Positions 9,134 to 20,027 of a DNA stretch of 64,000 nucleotides are shown here, one piece after another; position 1 is the first letter of the stretch; the number at the start of each line of letters is the position of its first letter. A program made the translations under genes and the position numbers. The DNA is taken from the NCBI RefSeq assembly GCF_900105395.1, contig NZ_LT629775.1, forward strand, positions 3,180,501 to 3,244,500, written 5' to 3'. This DNA is from Streptomyces sp. TLI_053. GTDB taxonomy: Bacteria; Actinomycetota; Actinomycetes; Streptomycetales; Streptomycetaceae. The notes beneath the pieces were generated by a model. It saw only the letters and a list, made by a program, of their open reading frames with translations, had not been told where the DNA came from and did not search any database.

Positions 9134-10711
9134 GTGAGCACTGATTTCCCCGAGTTGACCCCGGTGCAGGACGCGGACGACCTCCCGTCGGCACCCGTCA
9201 ACCCGCTTCGCGACCCCTCGGACCGGCGGCTCCCGCGCATCGCGGGGCCGTCCGGCCTGGTCATCTTCGGGGTCACCGGCGACCTCTCCCGCAAGAAGCT
9301 CATGCCGGCCATCTACGACCTGGCCAACCGCGGCCTGCTGCCGCCGGGCTTCTCGCTCGTCGGCTTCGCCCGCCGCGAGTGGGAGGACGAGGACTTCGCC
9401 AAGGAGGTCCACGACGCGGTCAAGGAGCACGCCCGCACCCCCTTCCGCGAGGAGGTCTGGCAGCAGCTCGCCAAGGGCATGCGTTTCGTCCAGGGCGACT
9501 TCGGCGACGACGAGGCCTTCGACAAGCTCCGCGAGACCATCGAGGAGCTGGACCAGGCCCAGGGCACCGGCGGCAACTTCGCCTTCTACCTGTCCGTGCC
9601 GCCGAAGTTCTTCCCGACCGTCGTCCAGCAGCTCAAGAAGCACGGGCTGGCCGACCCGCCGAGCGGATCCTGGCGCCGCGCCGTCATCGAGAAGCCCTTC
9701 GGCCACGACCTGGAGTCCGCCCAGGAGCTGAACCGGATCGTCCACGAGGTCTTCCCCCGGGACGAGGTCTTCCGGATCGACCACTACCTGGGCAAGGAGA
9801 CCGTCCAGAACATCCTGGCGCTCCGCTTCGCCAACCAGATGTTCGAGCCGATCTGGAACCGGTCGTACGTCGACCACGTGCAGATCACCATGGCCGAGGA
9901 CATCGGCATCGGCGGCCGGGCCGGCTACTACGACGGCATCGGCTCCGCCCGTGACGTCATCCAGAACCACCTGCTCCAGCTGATGGCGCTCACCGCCATC
10001 GAGGAGCCGGCGTCCTTCCACCCGAAGGCGCTGGTGGCCGAGAAGCTCAAGGTGCTCAGCGCCGTCAAGCTCCCGGCCGACCTGGGCGAGCACACCGTGC
10101 GCGCCCAGTACACGGCCGGCTGGCAGGGCGGCGAGGAGGTCGGCGGCTACCTCGACGAGGACGGCATCAACCCGGACTCCAAGACCGACACCTACGCGGC
10201 CATCAAGCTGGAGATCAACAACCGCCGCTGGGCCGGGGTGCCGTTCTACCTGCGCACCGGCAAGCGGCTGGGCCGCCGGGTCACCGAGATCGCGGTGGTC
10301 TTCCAGCGCGCCCCGTACCTGCCGTTCGACTCCTACGCGACCGAGGAGCTGGGGCAGAACGCCCTGGTCATCCGGGTGCAGCCGGACGAGGGCGTCACCG
10401 TGCGGTTCGGCTCCAAGGTGCCGGGCACCTCCTTCGAGGTCCGGGACGTCACGATGGACTTCGCCTACGGCGAGTCCTTCACCGAGTCCTCCCCGGAGGC
10501 GTACGAGCGGCTCATCCTCGATGTGCTGCTCGGCGACGCCAACCTCTTCCCGCGCCACCAGGAGGTCGAGCTCTCCTGGCAGATCCTCGACCCGATCGAG
10601 AAGTACTGGGACGCCCACGGCAAGCCCGCGGAGTACGCGGCCGGCACCTGGGGCCCGGCCGAGGCGGACGAGATGCTCGCACGAGACGGCAGGAGCTGGC
10701 GCCGGCCATGA
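9134..10711 (+). CDS. zwf: Glucose-6-phosphate 1-dehydrogenase
   Basis: 525 aa. It oxidises glucose-6-phosphate to 6-phosphogluconolactone with NADP, the entry step of the oxidative pentose phosphate pathway. The Rossmann start is GVTGDLSRKKLMPAIYDLAN, and the active-site block is RIDHYLGKETVQNI with the catalytic His and Lys. A 38-residue N-terminal extension precedes the dinucleotide fold. The GTG start at 9134 is 38 bases past tal. The stop overlaps the opcA start as ATGA, so the two are probably translationally coupled. This fits the role of OpcA in assembling the enzyme. Confidence 0.96.
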   Translation: MSTDFPELTPVQDADDLPSAPVNPLRDPSDRRLPRIAGPSGLVIFGVTGDLSRKKLMPAIYDLANRGLLPPGFSLVGFARREWEDEDFAKEVHDAVKEHARTPFREEVWQQLAKGMRFVQGDFGDDEAFDKLRETIEELDQAQGTGGNFAFYLSVPPKFFPTVVQQLKKHGLADPPSGSWRRAVIEKPFGHDLESAQELNRIVHEVFPRDEVFRIDHYLGKETVQNILALRFANQMFEPIWNRSYVDHVQITMAEDIGIGGRAGYYDGIGSARDVIQNHLLQLMALTAIEEPASFHPKALVAEKLKVLSAVKLPADLGEHTVRAQYTAGWQGGEEVGGYLDEDGINPDSKTDTYAAIKLEINNRRWAGVPFYLRTGKRLGRRVTEIAVVFQRAPYLPFDSYATEELGQNALVIRVQPDEGVTVRFGSKVPGTSFEVRDVTMDFAYGESFTESSPEAYERLILDVLLGDANLFPRHQEVELSWQILDPIEKYWDAHGKPAEYAAGTWGPAEADEMLARDGRSWRRP

Positions 10712-11793
10712 AGACCGACCTCACGGACACCACGTCCAGCAAGATCAACGCAGCGCTCATGGAGGCGCGCCGGGCCAGCGGCTCGACGGCCGCCGGCATG
10801 GTGCTCACCCTGGTGATCGTGACCGACGAGGGCAGCGCGTACGACGCCCTCAGGGCCGCCAACGACGCCTCCCGCGAGCACCCCTCGCGCACCCTGGCGG
10901 TCATCAAGCGTGCCGGGCGCTCGCCCCGGGCCCGCGCCGAGACCCGCCTGGACGCCGAGATCCTGGTCGGCTCCGACGCCGGCTCCGGCGAAACGGTCGT
11001 CCTGCGCATGCACGGCGAACTCGCCGCGCACGCCCAGTCGGTCGTCCTGCCGCTGCTGCTGCCGGACGCCCCGGTCGTGGTCTGGTGGCCGGAGAACGCG
11101 CCGCTGCACCCGGCGCAGGACCCGCTCGGCGCGCTCGCCCAGCGCCGGATCACCGACGCGGTCACCGCCGAGTCCCCGGTCGGCCAGCTCGCCCAGCGGG
11201 CCCAGAGCTACACCCCGGGCGACACCGACCTGGCCTGGACCCGGATCACCGGCTGGCGCTCGATGCTGGCCGCCGCGCTGGACCAGCGGCCGTCCACGAT
11301 CACCTCCGCGGTGGTCGAGGGCGAGTCCTACAACCCCAGCGTCGAACTGCTCGGCCTGTGGCTGCACAACCGGCTGCACGTGCCCGTCGAGCGGGTCGTC
11401 ACCAACGGCCCGGGCATCACCGCGGTGCACCTGCGCACCACGGACGGGGACATCACCCTGGACCGCCCGGACGGCCTGCTGGGCACCCTCTCGATGCCCC
11501 GCTCGCCGGACCGCCAGGTGGCGCTCAAGCGGCGCGAGACCTCGGAGCTGATCGCCGAGGAGCTGCGCCGGCTCGACCCGGACGACATCTACGCGGTGGC
11601 CGTCCGCACCCCGGTGGAGCGGCTCAAGGAGCCGGACACCACCGAGCCGGCGGCCGCGGCGAAGGCCGCCGGCGCGGCCGTCGAGCAGGCCGCCGAGGAG
11701 GCCGTGGCCGAGGAGACGGCCGCCGCCACCGCCCCGGAGGGCGGGGCCCGCAAGGGCGCCGCCAAGCGCGCCGCCAAGAAGGCGGGCGCATGA
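10708..11793 (+). CDS. opcA: Glucose-6-phosphate dehydrogenase assembly protein OpcA
   Basis: 361 aa. OpcA is an actinobacterial and cyanobacterial protein needed for assembly or activation of glucose-6-phosphate dehydrogenase. The start MKTDLTDTTSSKINAALME and the central PVVVWWPENAPLHPAQDPLG block are typical. The last 60 residues are a low-complexity Ala/Glu/Lys tail ending in a basic KRAAKKAGA; tails of this kind are poorly conserved and may be disordered. The gene overlaps zwf upstream and pgl downstream by ATGA, so the three are produced together. Confidence 0.95.
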   Translation: MKTDLTDTTSSKINAALMEARRASGSTAAGMVLTLVIVTDEGSAYDALRAANDASREHPSRTLAVIKRAGRSPRARAETRLDAEILVGSDAGSGETVVLRMHGELAAHAQSVVLPLLLPDAPVVVWWPENAPLHPAQDPLGALAQRRITDAVTAESPVGQLAQRAQSYTPGDTDLAWTRITGWRSMLAAALDQRPSTITSAVVEGESYNPSVELLGLWLHNRLHVPVERVVTNGPGITAVHLRTTDGDITLDRPDGLLGTLSMPRSPDRQVALKRRETSELIAEELRRLDPDDIYAVAVRTPVERLKEPDTTEPAAAAKAAGAAVEQAAEEAVAEETAAATAPEGGARKGAAKRAAKKAGA

Positions 11794-12578
11794 CCGCGGC
11801 CACCCCGCAGCTGGTCGTCCACCGGGACAAGGAGCTGATGGCCCAGGCGGCCGCGGCCCGGCTGATCACCCGGATCGTGGACGCCCAGGCCGCCCGCGGC
11901 ACCGCCTCGGTGGTGCTCACCGGCGGACGCAACGGCAACGCCCTGCTGGCCGCGATCGCCGCCTCCCCGGCGCGCGACGCGATCGACTGGGCGCGGCTGG
12001 ACCTCTGGTGGGGCGACGAGCGCTTCCTGCCCTCCGCCGACCCGGAGCGCAACGCCGTCCAGGCCCGCGCCGAGCTGCTGGACGCCGTCCCGCTCGACCC
12101 GGCGCGGGTGCACGAGATGCCCGCCTCGGACGGCGTCGACGGCTCGGACGTGGACGCCGCGGCCGCCCGCTACGCGGAGGAGCTCGCGAAGGCGGCCGGC
12201 CCCGCCGACCGGCTCCGGGTGCCCGCCTTCGACGTGCTGCTGCTCGGCGTCGGCCCGGACACCCATGTCGCCTCGCTGTTCCCGGAGCACCCCGGGGTGC
12301 GGGAGACCGAGCTGACGGTGGTCGGCGTGCGCGGCGCGCCGAAGCCTCCGCCGACCCGGATCTCGCTCACCCTGCCGGCGATCCGGGCCGCCCGCGAGGT
12401 CTGGCTGCTGGCGGCCGGCGAGGACAAGGCGGACGCGGTCGCGCTGGCCCTGTCCGGCCCCGGCGAGCTCCAGGCACCCGCCTCCGGCGCGCACGGCACC
12501 GGCCGCACCCTGTGGCTGCTGGACCGCGCCGCCGCGGACCGGCTGCCGCCCCAGCTGTACCCCCCGGCCTCGGCCTGA
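11790..12578 (+). CDS. pgl: 6-phosphogluconolactonase
   Basis: 262 aa. It hydrolyses 6-phosphogluconolactone to 6-phosphogluconate, directly after the zwf step. The family motif is seen in LTGGRNGNALLAAI near residue 45, the WWGDERFLP block follows, and the downstream LLGVGPDTHVASLFPEHP is the expected glycine-rich site. The ATG overlaps the opcA stop by four bases. A 20-bp terminator hairpin ends the operon nine bases after the stop. Confidence 0.95.
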   Translation: MTAATPQLVVHRDKELMAQAAAARLITRIVDAQAARGTASVVLTGGRNGNALLAAIAASPARDAIDWARLDLWWGDERFLPSADPERNAVQARAELLDAVPLDPARVHEMPASDGVDGSDVDAAAARYAEELAKAAGPADRLRVPAFDVLLLGVGPDTHVASLFPEHPGVRETELTVVGVRGAPKPPPTRISLTLPAIRAAREVWLLAAGEDKADAVALALSGPGELQAPASGAHGTGRTLWLLDRAAADRLPPQLYPPASA

Positions 12579-12586
12579 GGCTCGGG

Positions 12587-12631
12587 AACACCGAAGGGCG
12601 CCACCCGTCACGGGTGGCGCCCTTCGGTGTT
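12587..12631. terminator. Terminator of the pentose phosphate operon, shared with the RbpA gene
   Basis: Perfect 20-bp arms (12587-12606 and 12612-12631) with a 5-base loop, between the converging stop codons of pgl and the RbpA-family gene. It is symmetric and should work in both directions. Confidence 0.92.
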
Positions 12632-12641
12632 CGCCTGCTGC

Positions 12642-12977
12642 TCAGATCTCGCCGCGGAGCTTGGCCAGCGCCTCGGCGAGGATCGCCTCGCCGTCGGCGT
12701 CGGTGCGCCGCTCGCGGACGTAGGCCAGGTGGGTCTTGTACGGCTCGTTGCGGGAGGGCGCGGGCGGGTTGTGCTCGTCCTGCCCGGCCGGGAAGCCGCA
12801 GCGCGGGCAGTCCCAGGTGTCCGGGATGACCGCCTCGGCCGCGAAGCTCGGCCGGGTCTCGTGCTTGTTGGCACACCAGAAGGAGATCCGGTTGCGGGGG
12901 GCGGATTCGCCGCGCTCCGCCTCACCCATCGGGCCGGCTCCGACCCTGCTGCCACGGATGGCGTTGCCACTTGCCAC
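12642..12977 (-). CDS. rbpA: RNA polymerase-binding protein, RbpA family
   Basis: 111 aa from the GTG at 12977, with GGGAG upstream. RbpA binds the principal sigma factor and RNA polymerase core and raises basal rifampicin tolerance in actinomycetes. The N-terminus MASGNAIRGSRVGAGPMGEAE is the conserved basic and core-interacting region. The zinc-site residues C35, H39, C57 and C60 are in WCANKHE and DCPRCGF. The C-terminal KTHLAYVRERRTDADGEAIL is the sigma-interacting helix. Streptomycetes can carry a second RbpA-like gene, so this may be the paralog; the location beside secG cannot decide it. A TACACT-type -10 about 90 bases upstream is possible. Confidence 0.9.
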   Translation of the reverse strand: MASGNAIRGSRVGAGPMGEAERGESAPRNRISFWCANKHETRPSFAAEAVIPDTWDCPRCGFPAGQDEHNPPAPSRNEPYKTHLAYVRERRTDADGEAILAEALAKLRGEI

Positions 12978-13134
12978 GGTCTGACTCCCTGCGTGCTGGT
13001 GCGCCGACGCGCCGCGATGCGCGTCGGTGGCGAAAGTCGTCCTAGTGTAAGCAGGAGTTAAGGATGCGCCACCACCGGCTCCGCCCCGGACCCTTCCAGG
13101 ATAGGCCGCGGGGCGACGGGGCGTCAGAGGTATG

Positions 13135-13371
13135 TCAGCTCTTGTACTTCAGGACCATGCTGAGCACGAACAGCGAGGCGAACCAGGCCAGACCGACCAC
13201 GATCGTGATGCGGTCCAGGTTGCGCTCGGCGACCGCGGAGCCACCGCCGGTGGACATCGCGCCACCACCGAACATGTCCGACAGGCCGCCGCCCTTCCCC
13301 TTGTGCAGCAGCACCAGGAGGATCATCAGCAGGCTGAAGACGATCAGGGCAATCGAGAACCCGATAACCAC
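13135..13371 (-). CDS. secG: Preprotein translocase subunit SecG
   Basis: 78 aa from the GTG at 13371 (VVIGFSIALIVFSLLMI). SecG is the small third subunit of the SecYEG channel in the cytoplasmic membrane. Two helices are visible, residues 2-22 and 54-74, joined by the typical loop LLHKGKGGGLSDMFGGG and ending in the RNLDRITI block. An upstream in-frame extension is basic and unlike SecG, so the short form is chosen; the binding site is a weak GAGAG. The order gap-pgk-tpiA-secG is a conserved arrangement in many Gram-positive bacteria. Confidence 0.93.
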   Translation of the reverse strand: MVIGFSIALIVFSLLMILLVLLHKGKGGGLSDMFGGGAMSTGGGSAVAERNLDRITIVVGLAWFASLFVLSMVLKYKS

Positions 13372-13403
13372 GACGGGACCAACTCTCTCGTATCTTCGGC
13401 GAA

Positions 13404-13434
13404 GGGGCCGGACCACGTCGGGTGGTCCGGCCCC
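13404..13434 (-). terminator. Hairpin between tpiA and secG
   Basis: Perfect 13-bp arms (13404-13416 and 13422-13434) with a 5-base loop, 24 bases after the tpiA stop and just ahead of secG. It may partly end the glycolytic transcript or protect its 3' end, with secG reached by read-through. Confidence 0.75.
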
Positions 13435-13458
13435 AAAGCCTACGTTGCTGCGGCGGCG

Positions 13459-14244
13459 TTAGCCTACTGCCTGCTCACGGTACCGCACGATCTTGACGAA
13501 CTCCTCGGCGTCCAGCGAGGCACCGCCGACCAGGCCGCCGTCGATGTCCGGCTTGGCCATCAGGCCGGCCGCGCTCGACGACTTGACCGAACCGCCGTAC
13601 AGCACCCGGACCTTGTCCGCGAGCTCGGCGGAGTACAGCTCGGCGATCCGGGCGCGGATCGCGGCGCAGACCTCCTGGGCGTCCTCGGGGGTCGCCACCT
13701 CGCCGGTGCCGATCGCCCAGACCGGCTCGTAGGCGACGACGACCGACTCGGCCTGGTCGGCCGGGACGTCCTTCAGGCCGCCGTCGAGCTGGGCCAGGGT
13801 GTACTCGACGTGGGTGCCGGCCTTGCGGATCTCCAGCGGCTCGCCGATGCACAGGATCGGGGTGATCCCGTTCCGGTAGGCGGCCTTGACCTTGGCGTTG
13901 ACCAGCTCGTCGGTCTCGTTGTGGTACTCGCGGCGCTCGGAGTGGCCGATCACCGCGTAGGTGCACTTCAGCTTGGACAGCATCGGGCCGGAGATCTCGC
14001 CGGTGTAGGCGCCGCCGTCGTGCTGCGAGATGTCCTGCGAGCCGAACTTGATCTTCAGCTTGTCGCCGTCGACCAGGGTCTGCACCGACCGCAGGTCGGT
14101 GAACGGCACGAGGACGGCGACCTCGACCGCCTCGTAGTCCTTGTCGGCCAGCGCGAAGGCCAGCTTCTGGGTGTGCTGGATGGCCTCGAGGTGGTTGAGG
14201 TTCATCTTCCAGTTGCCCGCCATCAGCGGGAGACGCTCAGTCAT
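13459..14244 (-). CDS. tpiA: Triosephosphate isomerase
   Basis: 261 aa TIM-barrel enzyme that interconverts dihydroxyacetone phosphate and glyceraldehyde-3-phosphate. K13 in AGNWKMN, the His in IGHSERR and the general base Glu in [12 protein letters not shown] are all present. The phosphate-binding end [14 protein letters not shown] and GGLVGGASL is intact. The ATG at 14244 is 7 bases past the pgk stop, so translation is probably coupled. Confidence 0.97.
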   Translation of the reverse strand: MTERLPLMAGNWKMNLNHLEAIQHTQKLAFALADKDYEAVEVAVLVPFTDLRSVQTLVDGDKLKIKFGSQDISQHDGGAYTGEISGPMLSKLKCTYAVIGHSERREYHNETDELVNAKVKAAYRNGITPILCIGEPLEIRKAGTHVEYTLAQLDGGLKDVPADQAESVVVAYEPVWAIGTGEVATPEDAQEVCAAIRARIAELYSAELADKVRVLYGGSVKSSSAAGLMAKPDIDGGLVGGASLDAEEFVKIVRYREQAVG

Positions 14245-14251
14245 GCGTGAT

Positions 14252-15457
14252 TCAGCCTTCCAGTGCGGCGAGACCGGGGAGGGTCTTGCCCTCCAGGTAC
14301 TCGAGGCTCGCGCCACCGCCGGTCGAGATGTGCCCGAACTTCGTCTCGTCGAAGCCCAGGATGCGGACGGCGGCGGCGGAGTCGCCGCCACCGACCACGG
14401 TGAACGCGTCGCTGTCGACCAGGGCCTGCGCGACCGCCCTGGTGCCCTCGGCGAAGGCCGGGTGCTCGAAGACGCCCACCGGGCCGTTCCAGAACACCGT
14501 CTTCGCGTCGGCCAGCTTCGCCGCGAACAGCTCCCGGGTCTTCGGGCCGATGTCGAGGCCCTCCTTGTCCGCCGGGATGCCGTCGGCGTCGACGACCTCG
14601 AAGTCCTCGACCGGAGCGTGCGTCTTCGTGTCCGGGAACTTCGCGGAGATCGCGACGTCCACCGGCAGCACGAACTCGACGCCGCTCTCCTCGCCGCGCT
14701 TCAGGTAGTCCAGCACCGTCGGGATCTGGTCCTCCTGCAGCAGCGAGATGCCGACCTCGTGGCCCTTGGCCTTGAGGAAGGTGTACGCCATGCCGCCGCC
14801 GATCAGGATGCGGTCGGCCTTGCCGAGCAGGTTGTCGATCACGCCGACCTTGTCCGAGACCTTGGAACCGCCGAGCACCACCACGTACGGGCGCTCGACC
14901 TCCTCGGTGAGGCGCTTGAGGACACCGACCTCGGTGGCGATCAGGTCGCCGACCGCGTGCGGCAGCAGGGCCGGCAGGTCGAACACCGACGCGTGCTTGC
15001 GGTGCACCGCGCCGAAGCCGTCGCCCACGTACAGGTCGGCCAGCGCGGCGAGCTGCTCGGCGAAGGCCTTGCGCTCGGCGTCGTCCTTGCTGGTCTCACC
15101 GGCGTTGAAGCGCAGGTTCTCGAGCAGCGTGACCTCGCCGTCGGCCAGGGCGGCGACGGTGGCCTTCGCGCTCTCGCCCACGGTGTCGGTCGCGAACGCG
15201 ACCGGACGGCCGAGGATCTCGCCGAGGCGGGCGGCCACCGGCGCGAGGGAGAACTGCGGGTCCGGCGCGCCCTTGGGACGGCCGAGGTGGGAGGCGACGA
15301 CGACCTTCGCGCCGCGTTCGACGAGCTTGGCGATGGTCGGGGCGACGGCGCGGATCCGGCCGTCGTCGGTGATCGTGCCGTCGGAAAGCGGGACGTTCAG
15401 GTCCGCACGCACGAACACGCGCCTACCGGCGACGTCCAGATCTTCGATGGTCTTCAC
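14252..15457 (-). CDS. pgk: Phosphoglycerate kinase
   Basis: 401 aa. It transfers phosphate from 1,3-bisphosphoglycerate to ADP in lower glycolysis. Family markers are [14 protein letters not shown] near the N-terminus, [20 protein letters not shown], the hinge and nucleotide site [11 protein letters not shown], and the C-terminal [12 protein letters not shown]. The GTG start at 15457 has AGGAGAC 9 bases upstream. Two hairpins separate it from gap, which suggests that gap is made in larger amounts than pgk and tpiA. Confidence 0.97.
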   Translation of the reverse strand: MKTIEDLDVAGRRVFVRADLNVPLSDGTITDDGRIRAVAPTIAKLVERGAKVVVASHLGRPKGAPDPQFSLAPVAARLGEILGRPVAFATDTVGESAKATVAALADGEVTLLENLRFNAGETSKDDAERKAFAEQLAALADLYVGDGFGAVHRKHASVFDLPALLPHAVGDLIATEVGVLKRLTEEVERPYVVVLGGSKVSDKVGVIDNLLGKADRILIGGGMAYTFLKAKGHEVGISLLQEDQIPTVLDYLKRGEESGVEFVLPVDVAISAKFPDTKTHAPVEDFEVVDADGIPADKEGLDIGPKTRELFAAKLADAKTVFWNGPVGVFEHPAFAEGTRAVAQALVDSDAFTVVGGGDSAAAVRILGFDETKFGHISTGGGASLEYLEGKTLPGLAALEG

Positions 15458-15491
15458 GGTCTTCGGTCTCCTGGCGAGATGGTGGAGCAGG

Positions 15492-15515
15492 GGACGGCAC
15501 AACGCTGTGCCGTCC
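15492..15515 (-). promoter_or_regulatory. Small hairpin in the pgk leader
   Basis: Perfect 10-bp arms (15492-15501 and 15506-15515) with a 4-base loop, 35 bases upstream of pgk in the gap-pgk gap. Together with the next hairpin it may act as an attenuator or RNA processing site. Confidence 0.55.
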
Positions 15516-15539
15516 ATGGGGAGTTGAGGGTGCGCAGAC

Positions 15540-15580
15540 GGAGGGCCCGGTCGGCTTCGCACATGCCTTCCGGGCCCTCC
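15540..15580 (-). terminator. Hairpin after gap, partial terminator
   Basis: 11-bp arms (15540-15550 and 15570-15580) with a 19-base loop, 29 bases past the gap stop. It probably ends part of the gap transcripts, with read-through into pgk. Confidence 0.7.
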
Positions 15581-15608
15581 CCCCTACTTCACGTCAGCTC
15601 CCGCTGCG

Positions 15609-16947
<1,339 letters not shown>

Positions 16948-17928
16948 TCAGCTGAGCGCCATCTCGTCGGTGAGGTTGGCCTCGGTGCTCGGCAGTCCGA
17001 GCTCGGAGGCGCGCTTGTCGGCCATCGCCAGCAGCCGGCGGATCCGGCCGGCCACCGCGTCCTTGGTGAGCGGCGGGTCGGCGAGCGCGCCCAGCTCCTC
17101 CAGCGAGGCCTGCTTGTGCTGCATCCGCAGCTGGCCGGCGGCGGCCAGGTGCTCGGGCACCTCCTCGCCGAGGATCTCCAGCGCGCGGGCCACCCGGGCG
17201 CCGGCCGCGACCGCGGCCCGGGCCGAGCGGCGCAGGTTGGCGTCGTCGAAGTTGGCCAGCCGGTTGGCGGTGGCCCGCACCTCGCGCCGCATCCGGCGCT
17301 CCTCCCAGGCCAGCACCGACTCGTGCGCGCCGAGCCGGGTGAGCAGTGCGCCGATGGCGTCCCCGTCGCGGATCACCACCCGGTCCACGCCGCGCACCTC
17401 GCGGGCCTTGGCGGGGATGCCGAGCCGGCGGGCGGCGCCGACCAGGGCGAGGGCGGCCTCCGAACCGGGGCAGGTGATCTCCAGCGAGGACGAGCGGCCG
17501 GGCTCGGTGAGCGAGCCGTGGGCCAGGAAGGCGCCGCGCCAGGCCGCCTCGGCGTCACAGGTGGCGCCGGAGACCACGGCCGGGGGCAGACCCCGGATCG
17601 GACGGCCGCGGCCGTCCACCAGGCCGGTCTGGCGCGCGAGCAGCTCGCCGTCCTTGACCACCCGGACCACGTAGCGGCTGCCGCGCCGCAGGCCGCCGGG
17701 GGCCATCACGACCAGGTCCGAGGAGTGTCCGAAGATCTCCAGCAGGTCCTTGCGCAGGCGCCGGGCGGCGGCTCCGGTGTCGAGCTCCGCCTCGATCACG
17801 ATGCGGCCGCTCACGATGTGCAGCCCGCCCGCGAAACGCAGGATCGCCGACACCTCCGCCTTGCGGCAGCAGGCCCGGGTGACCGGGAGCCGGCTGATTT
17901 CGTCCTTCACCGCTGGAGTCATCGCCAT
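16948..17928 (-). CDS. whiA: Sporulation regulator WhiA
   Basis: 326 aa DNA-binding protein. It acts with WhiB at the start of sporulation septation in aerial hyphae, and its homologs occur across Gram-positive bacteria. The N-terminal part resembles LAGLIDADG homing-endonuclease folds, and the C-terminus is a helix-turn-helix: [20 protein letters not shown] near residues 275-295. The block [21 protein letters not shown] is nearly invariant in streptomycetes. The first of two ATGs (17928) is chosen because AAGGAT lies six bases before it; 17922 is the alternative. It overlaps the end of the YvcK-type gene by ten bases, so the two are coupled. Confidence 0.96.
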   Translation of the reverse strand: MAMTPAVKDEISRLPVTRACCRKAEVSAILRFAGGLHIVSGRIVIEAELDTGAAARRLRKDLLEIFGHSSDLVVMAPGGLRRGSRYVVRVVKDGELLARQTGLVDGRGRPIRGLPPAVVSGATCDAEAAWRGAFLAHGSLTEPGRSSSLEITCPGSEAALALVGAARRLGIPAKAREVRGVDRVVIRDGDAIGALLTRLGAHESVLAWEERRMRREVRATANRLANFDDANLRRSARAAVAAGARVARALEILGEEVPEHLAAAGQLRMQHKQASLEELGALADPPLTKDAVAGRIRRLLAMADKRASELGLPSTEANLTDEMALS

Positions 17929-19049
17929 GGCCCGATCCTTCCATGTGTCCGGAAAATCCGGTCGTACGCGGCCGCCAAGAGCTCCGGGTCGTGTCGCGGC
18001 GTGCCGTCGGTACGGGCGACCCGGCCGAGCACCAGTGCGGCGCCCATCCGCTCGGCGGCCTTCTCCAGACCGGCCAGGTCGGCCTGGCCGAAGGCGCCGC
18101 CGGTGACGGCGCGCTCGTCCACCAGGATCGCATCCACCGCGAGCGCGGGGGCGTGGTCGGCGATGACGTCCAGATGACGCTGCGGGGTGAAGCCCTCGGT
18201 CTCGCCGGGCTGCGGGGCGAGGTTCAGCGTGAGCAGGCGGCGGGCGCGGGTCTCCACCAGGGCCTTCACCAGCTCGGGCACCAGCAGGTGCGGCAGCACG
18301 CTGGTGAACCAGGACCCGGGGCCCAGCACGACCCAGTCCGCCTCCCGCACCGCGGTGACCGCCTCCGGCACGGCGGGCGGCTCGTCCGGAACGAGCCGGA
18401 CGGACTGCACGGTGCCGGGAGTGACCGCCACGCTGGCCTGGCCGCGGACGGCGCCCAGCTCGGTGGGGAAGGCCGGGTCGTGCCCCCGGACTATCGCCTC
18501 GATGTCCAGCGGGACCGCCGACATCGGCAGCACCCGGCCCTGGACGTTGAGCAGCCGGCCGACCCAGTCCAGCGCCGCCACCGGGTCCCCGAGCTTCTCC
18601 CAGAGCGCGACGATCAGCAGGTTGCCGACCGCGTGGCCGCCGAGCTCACCGGTGCCGGTGAAACGCTGCTGAATCACCTCGGACCAGGTGCGGCCCCAGT
18701 CGTCGTCGCCGCAGAGCGCGGCGAGCGCCTTGCGGAGGTCGCCGGGGGGCAGCACCCCGAGCTCCTCGCGGAGCCGGCCGCTGGAGCCGCCGTCGTCGGC
18801 GACGGTCACCACGGCGGTGAGGTCGGTGGTGAGCCGGCGCAGCGCGGAGAGCGAGGCCGACAGGCCCTGACCGCCGCCGAGTGCGGTGATCCGCGGAGCC
18901 TGATTGCTCCTGGGCGCCTGATGGGGACGGGCCGGGCCGGTGCGGGCCGCCCCGGTGCGGGACCGGCCGGTCAGGATCGACCTGACCGTGCTCCCGCTCC
19001 GGTCGGCGGTCTTGTTCTGCAGCTGCCGCCCGGGCACGTATCCCGTCAC
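17919..19049 (-). CDS. yvcK: Gluconeogenesis factor YvcK/MgfK-type protein (UPF0052/CofD-like)
   Basis: 376 aa. This family binds UDP-sugars and is needed in Bacillus and mycobacteria for growth on gluconeogenic carbon sources and for envelope synthesis. The CofD-like start [18 protein letters not shown] is followed by [18 protein letters not shown] and [12 protein letters not shown], which are the family hallmarks; [18 protein letters not shown] follows later. The first 50 residues are a basic Arg/Thr/Pro-rich extension that is probably disordered. The GTG at 19049 has GAGGTAG close upstream; a later start would also leave the fold intact. The rapZ-yvcK-whiA order is conserved in many Gram-positive bacteria. 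Confidence 0.92.
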   Translation of the reverse strand: MTGYVPGRQLQNKTADRSGSTVRSILTGRSRTGAARTGPARPHQAPRSNQAPRITALGGGQGLSASLSALRRLTTDLTAVVTVADDGGSSGRLREELGVLPPGDLRKALAALCGDDDWGRTWSEVIQQRFTGTGELGGHAVGNLLIVALWEKLGDPVAALDWVGRLLNVQGRVLPMSAVPLDIEAIVRGHDPAFPTELGAVRGQASVAVTPGTVQSVRLVPDEPPAVPEAVTAVREADWVVLGPGSWFTSVLPHLLVPELVKALVETRARRLLTLNLAPQPGETEGFTPQRHLDVIADHAPALAVDAILVDERAVTGGAFGQADLAGLEKAAERMGAALVLGRVARTDGTPRHDPELLAAAYDRIFRTHGRIGPWR

Positions 19050-19115
19050 ACCTACCTCGCGTTCCTCTTGCCGGGCCGCCGACCTCCGCCGGCGGCCCGG
19101 CAGGGGGTACGGCGG

Positions 19116-20027
19116 CTACTCCCGTCCCATGTCACGGTGGACGAGCACCGTTTCCACGCCGTCCGCGATCAGACGCTTCGTCAGCCGCTCGGACATCGCG
19201 ACGCTGCGGTGCTTGCCACCGGTGCAGCCTACGGCAAGGGTCATGTAACGCTTCCCCTCGCGGCGATAGCCCTCGGTGACAATGCGCAGCAGCTCGGCGT
19301 AGCCGTTGAGGAACTCGTTGGCCCCGGGCTGCTGGAACACGTAGTCGGCGACGTCCGCGTCGGTGCCCGTCCTGGCCCGCAGCTCGGGCACCCAGTGCGG
19401 GTTCGGCAGGAAGCGGCAGTCGACCACGAGGTCGGCGTCGACCGGCAGGCCGTACTTGAAGCCGAAGGACATCACGGTGGCGCGCAGCTCGGGCTCGTCG
19501 TGGTCGGCGAACTGGGCGTCGAGCTTGGCCCGCAGCTGGTGGACGTTGAGGTTGGAGGTGTCGATCACCAGATCGGCCTCGCCGCGGAGCTCGCGCAGCA
19601 GCTCGCGCTCCTGGGCGATGCCGTCGACGATCCGGCCGTCGCCCTGGAGCGGGTGCGGGCGGCGCACGCTCTCGAAGCGGCGGACCAGGGCGTCGTCGGA
19701 GGAGTCGAGGAAGACGACGCGCAGCCGCACGCCGCGCTTCTCCAGCTCGTCCAGCGAGGTCAGCAGGTCGTCGAAGAACTGCCGGCCGCGGACGTCCACG
19801 ACGGCGCCGATCCGGGCGACGTTGCCCTGGGAGCGGGCTCCGAGGTCGACCATGGTCGGGATGAGGGCCGGCGGCAGGTTGTCCACCACGAACCAGCCCA
19901 GGTCCTCCAGGCACTTGGCGGCGGTGGAGCGGCCCGCCCCGGACATGCCGGAGATGATCACCAGCTCCGGGGTGTTCTCGCCGCCGGCCTCCGGCCGGGC
20001 GGTGCCCCCGTAATCGGACACGGTCAC
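19116..20027 (-). CDS. rapZ: RapZ family nucleotide-binding protein
   Basis: 303 aa. In enteric bacteria RapZ controls glucosamine-6-phosphate synthase through small RNAs. In Gram-positive bacteria the homolog sits with yvcK and whiA and its role is less clear. The P-loop reads SGMSGAGRSTAAKCLEDL, with Arg where the canonical Walker A has Lys. The VDNLPPALIPTMV and GCTGGKHRSVAM blocks are intact. The GTG at 20027 overlaps, as GTGA, the stop of a 41-codon ORF that in turn overlaps uvrC, so translation can be coupled from uvrC through to rapZ. The rapZ-yvcK gap is 66 bases. Confidence 0.93.
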   Translation of the reverse strand: MTVSDYGGTARPEAGGENTPELVIISGMSGAGRSTAAKCLEDLGWFVVDNLPPALIPTMVDLGARSQGNVARIGAVVDVRGRQFFDDLLTSLDELEKRGVRLRVVFLDSSDDALVRRFESVRRPHPLQGDGRIVDGIAQERELLRELRGEADLVIDTSNLNVHQLRAKLDAQFADHDEPELRATVMSFGFKYGLPVDADLVVDCRFLPNPHWVPELRARTGTDADVADYVFQQPGANEFLNGYAELLRIVTEGYRREGKRYMTLAVGCTGGKHRSVAMSERLTKRLIADGVETVLVHRDMGRE

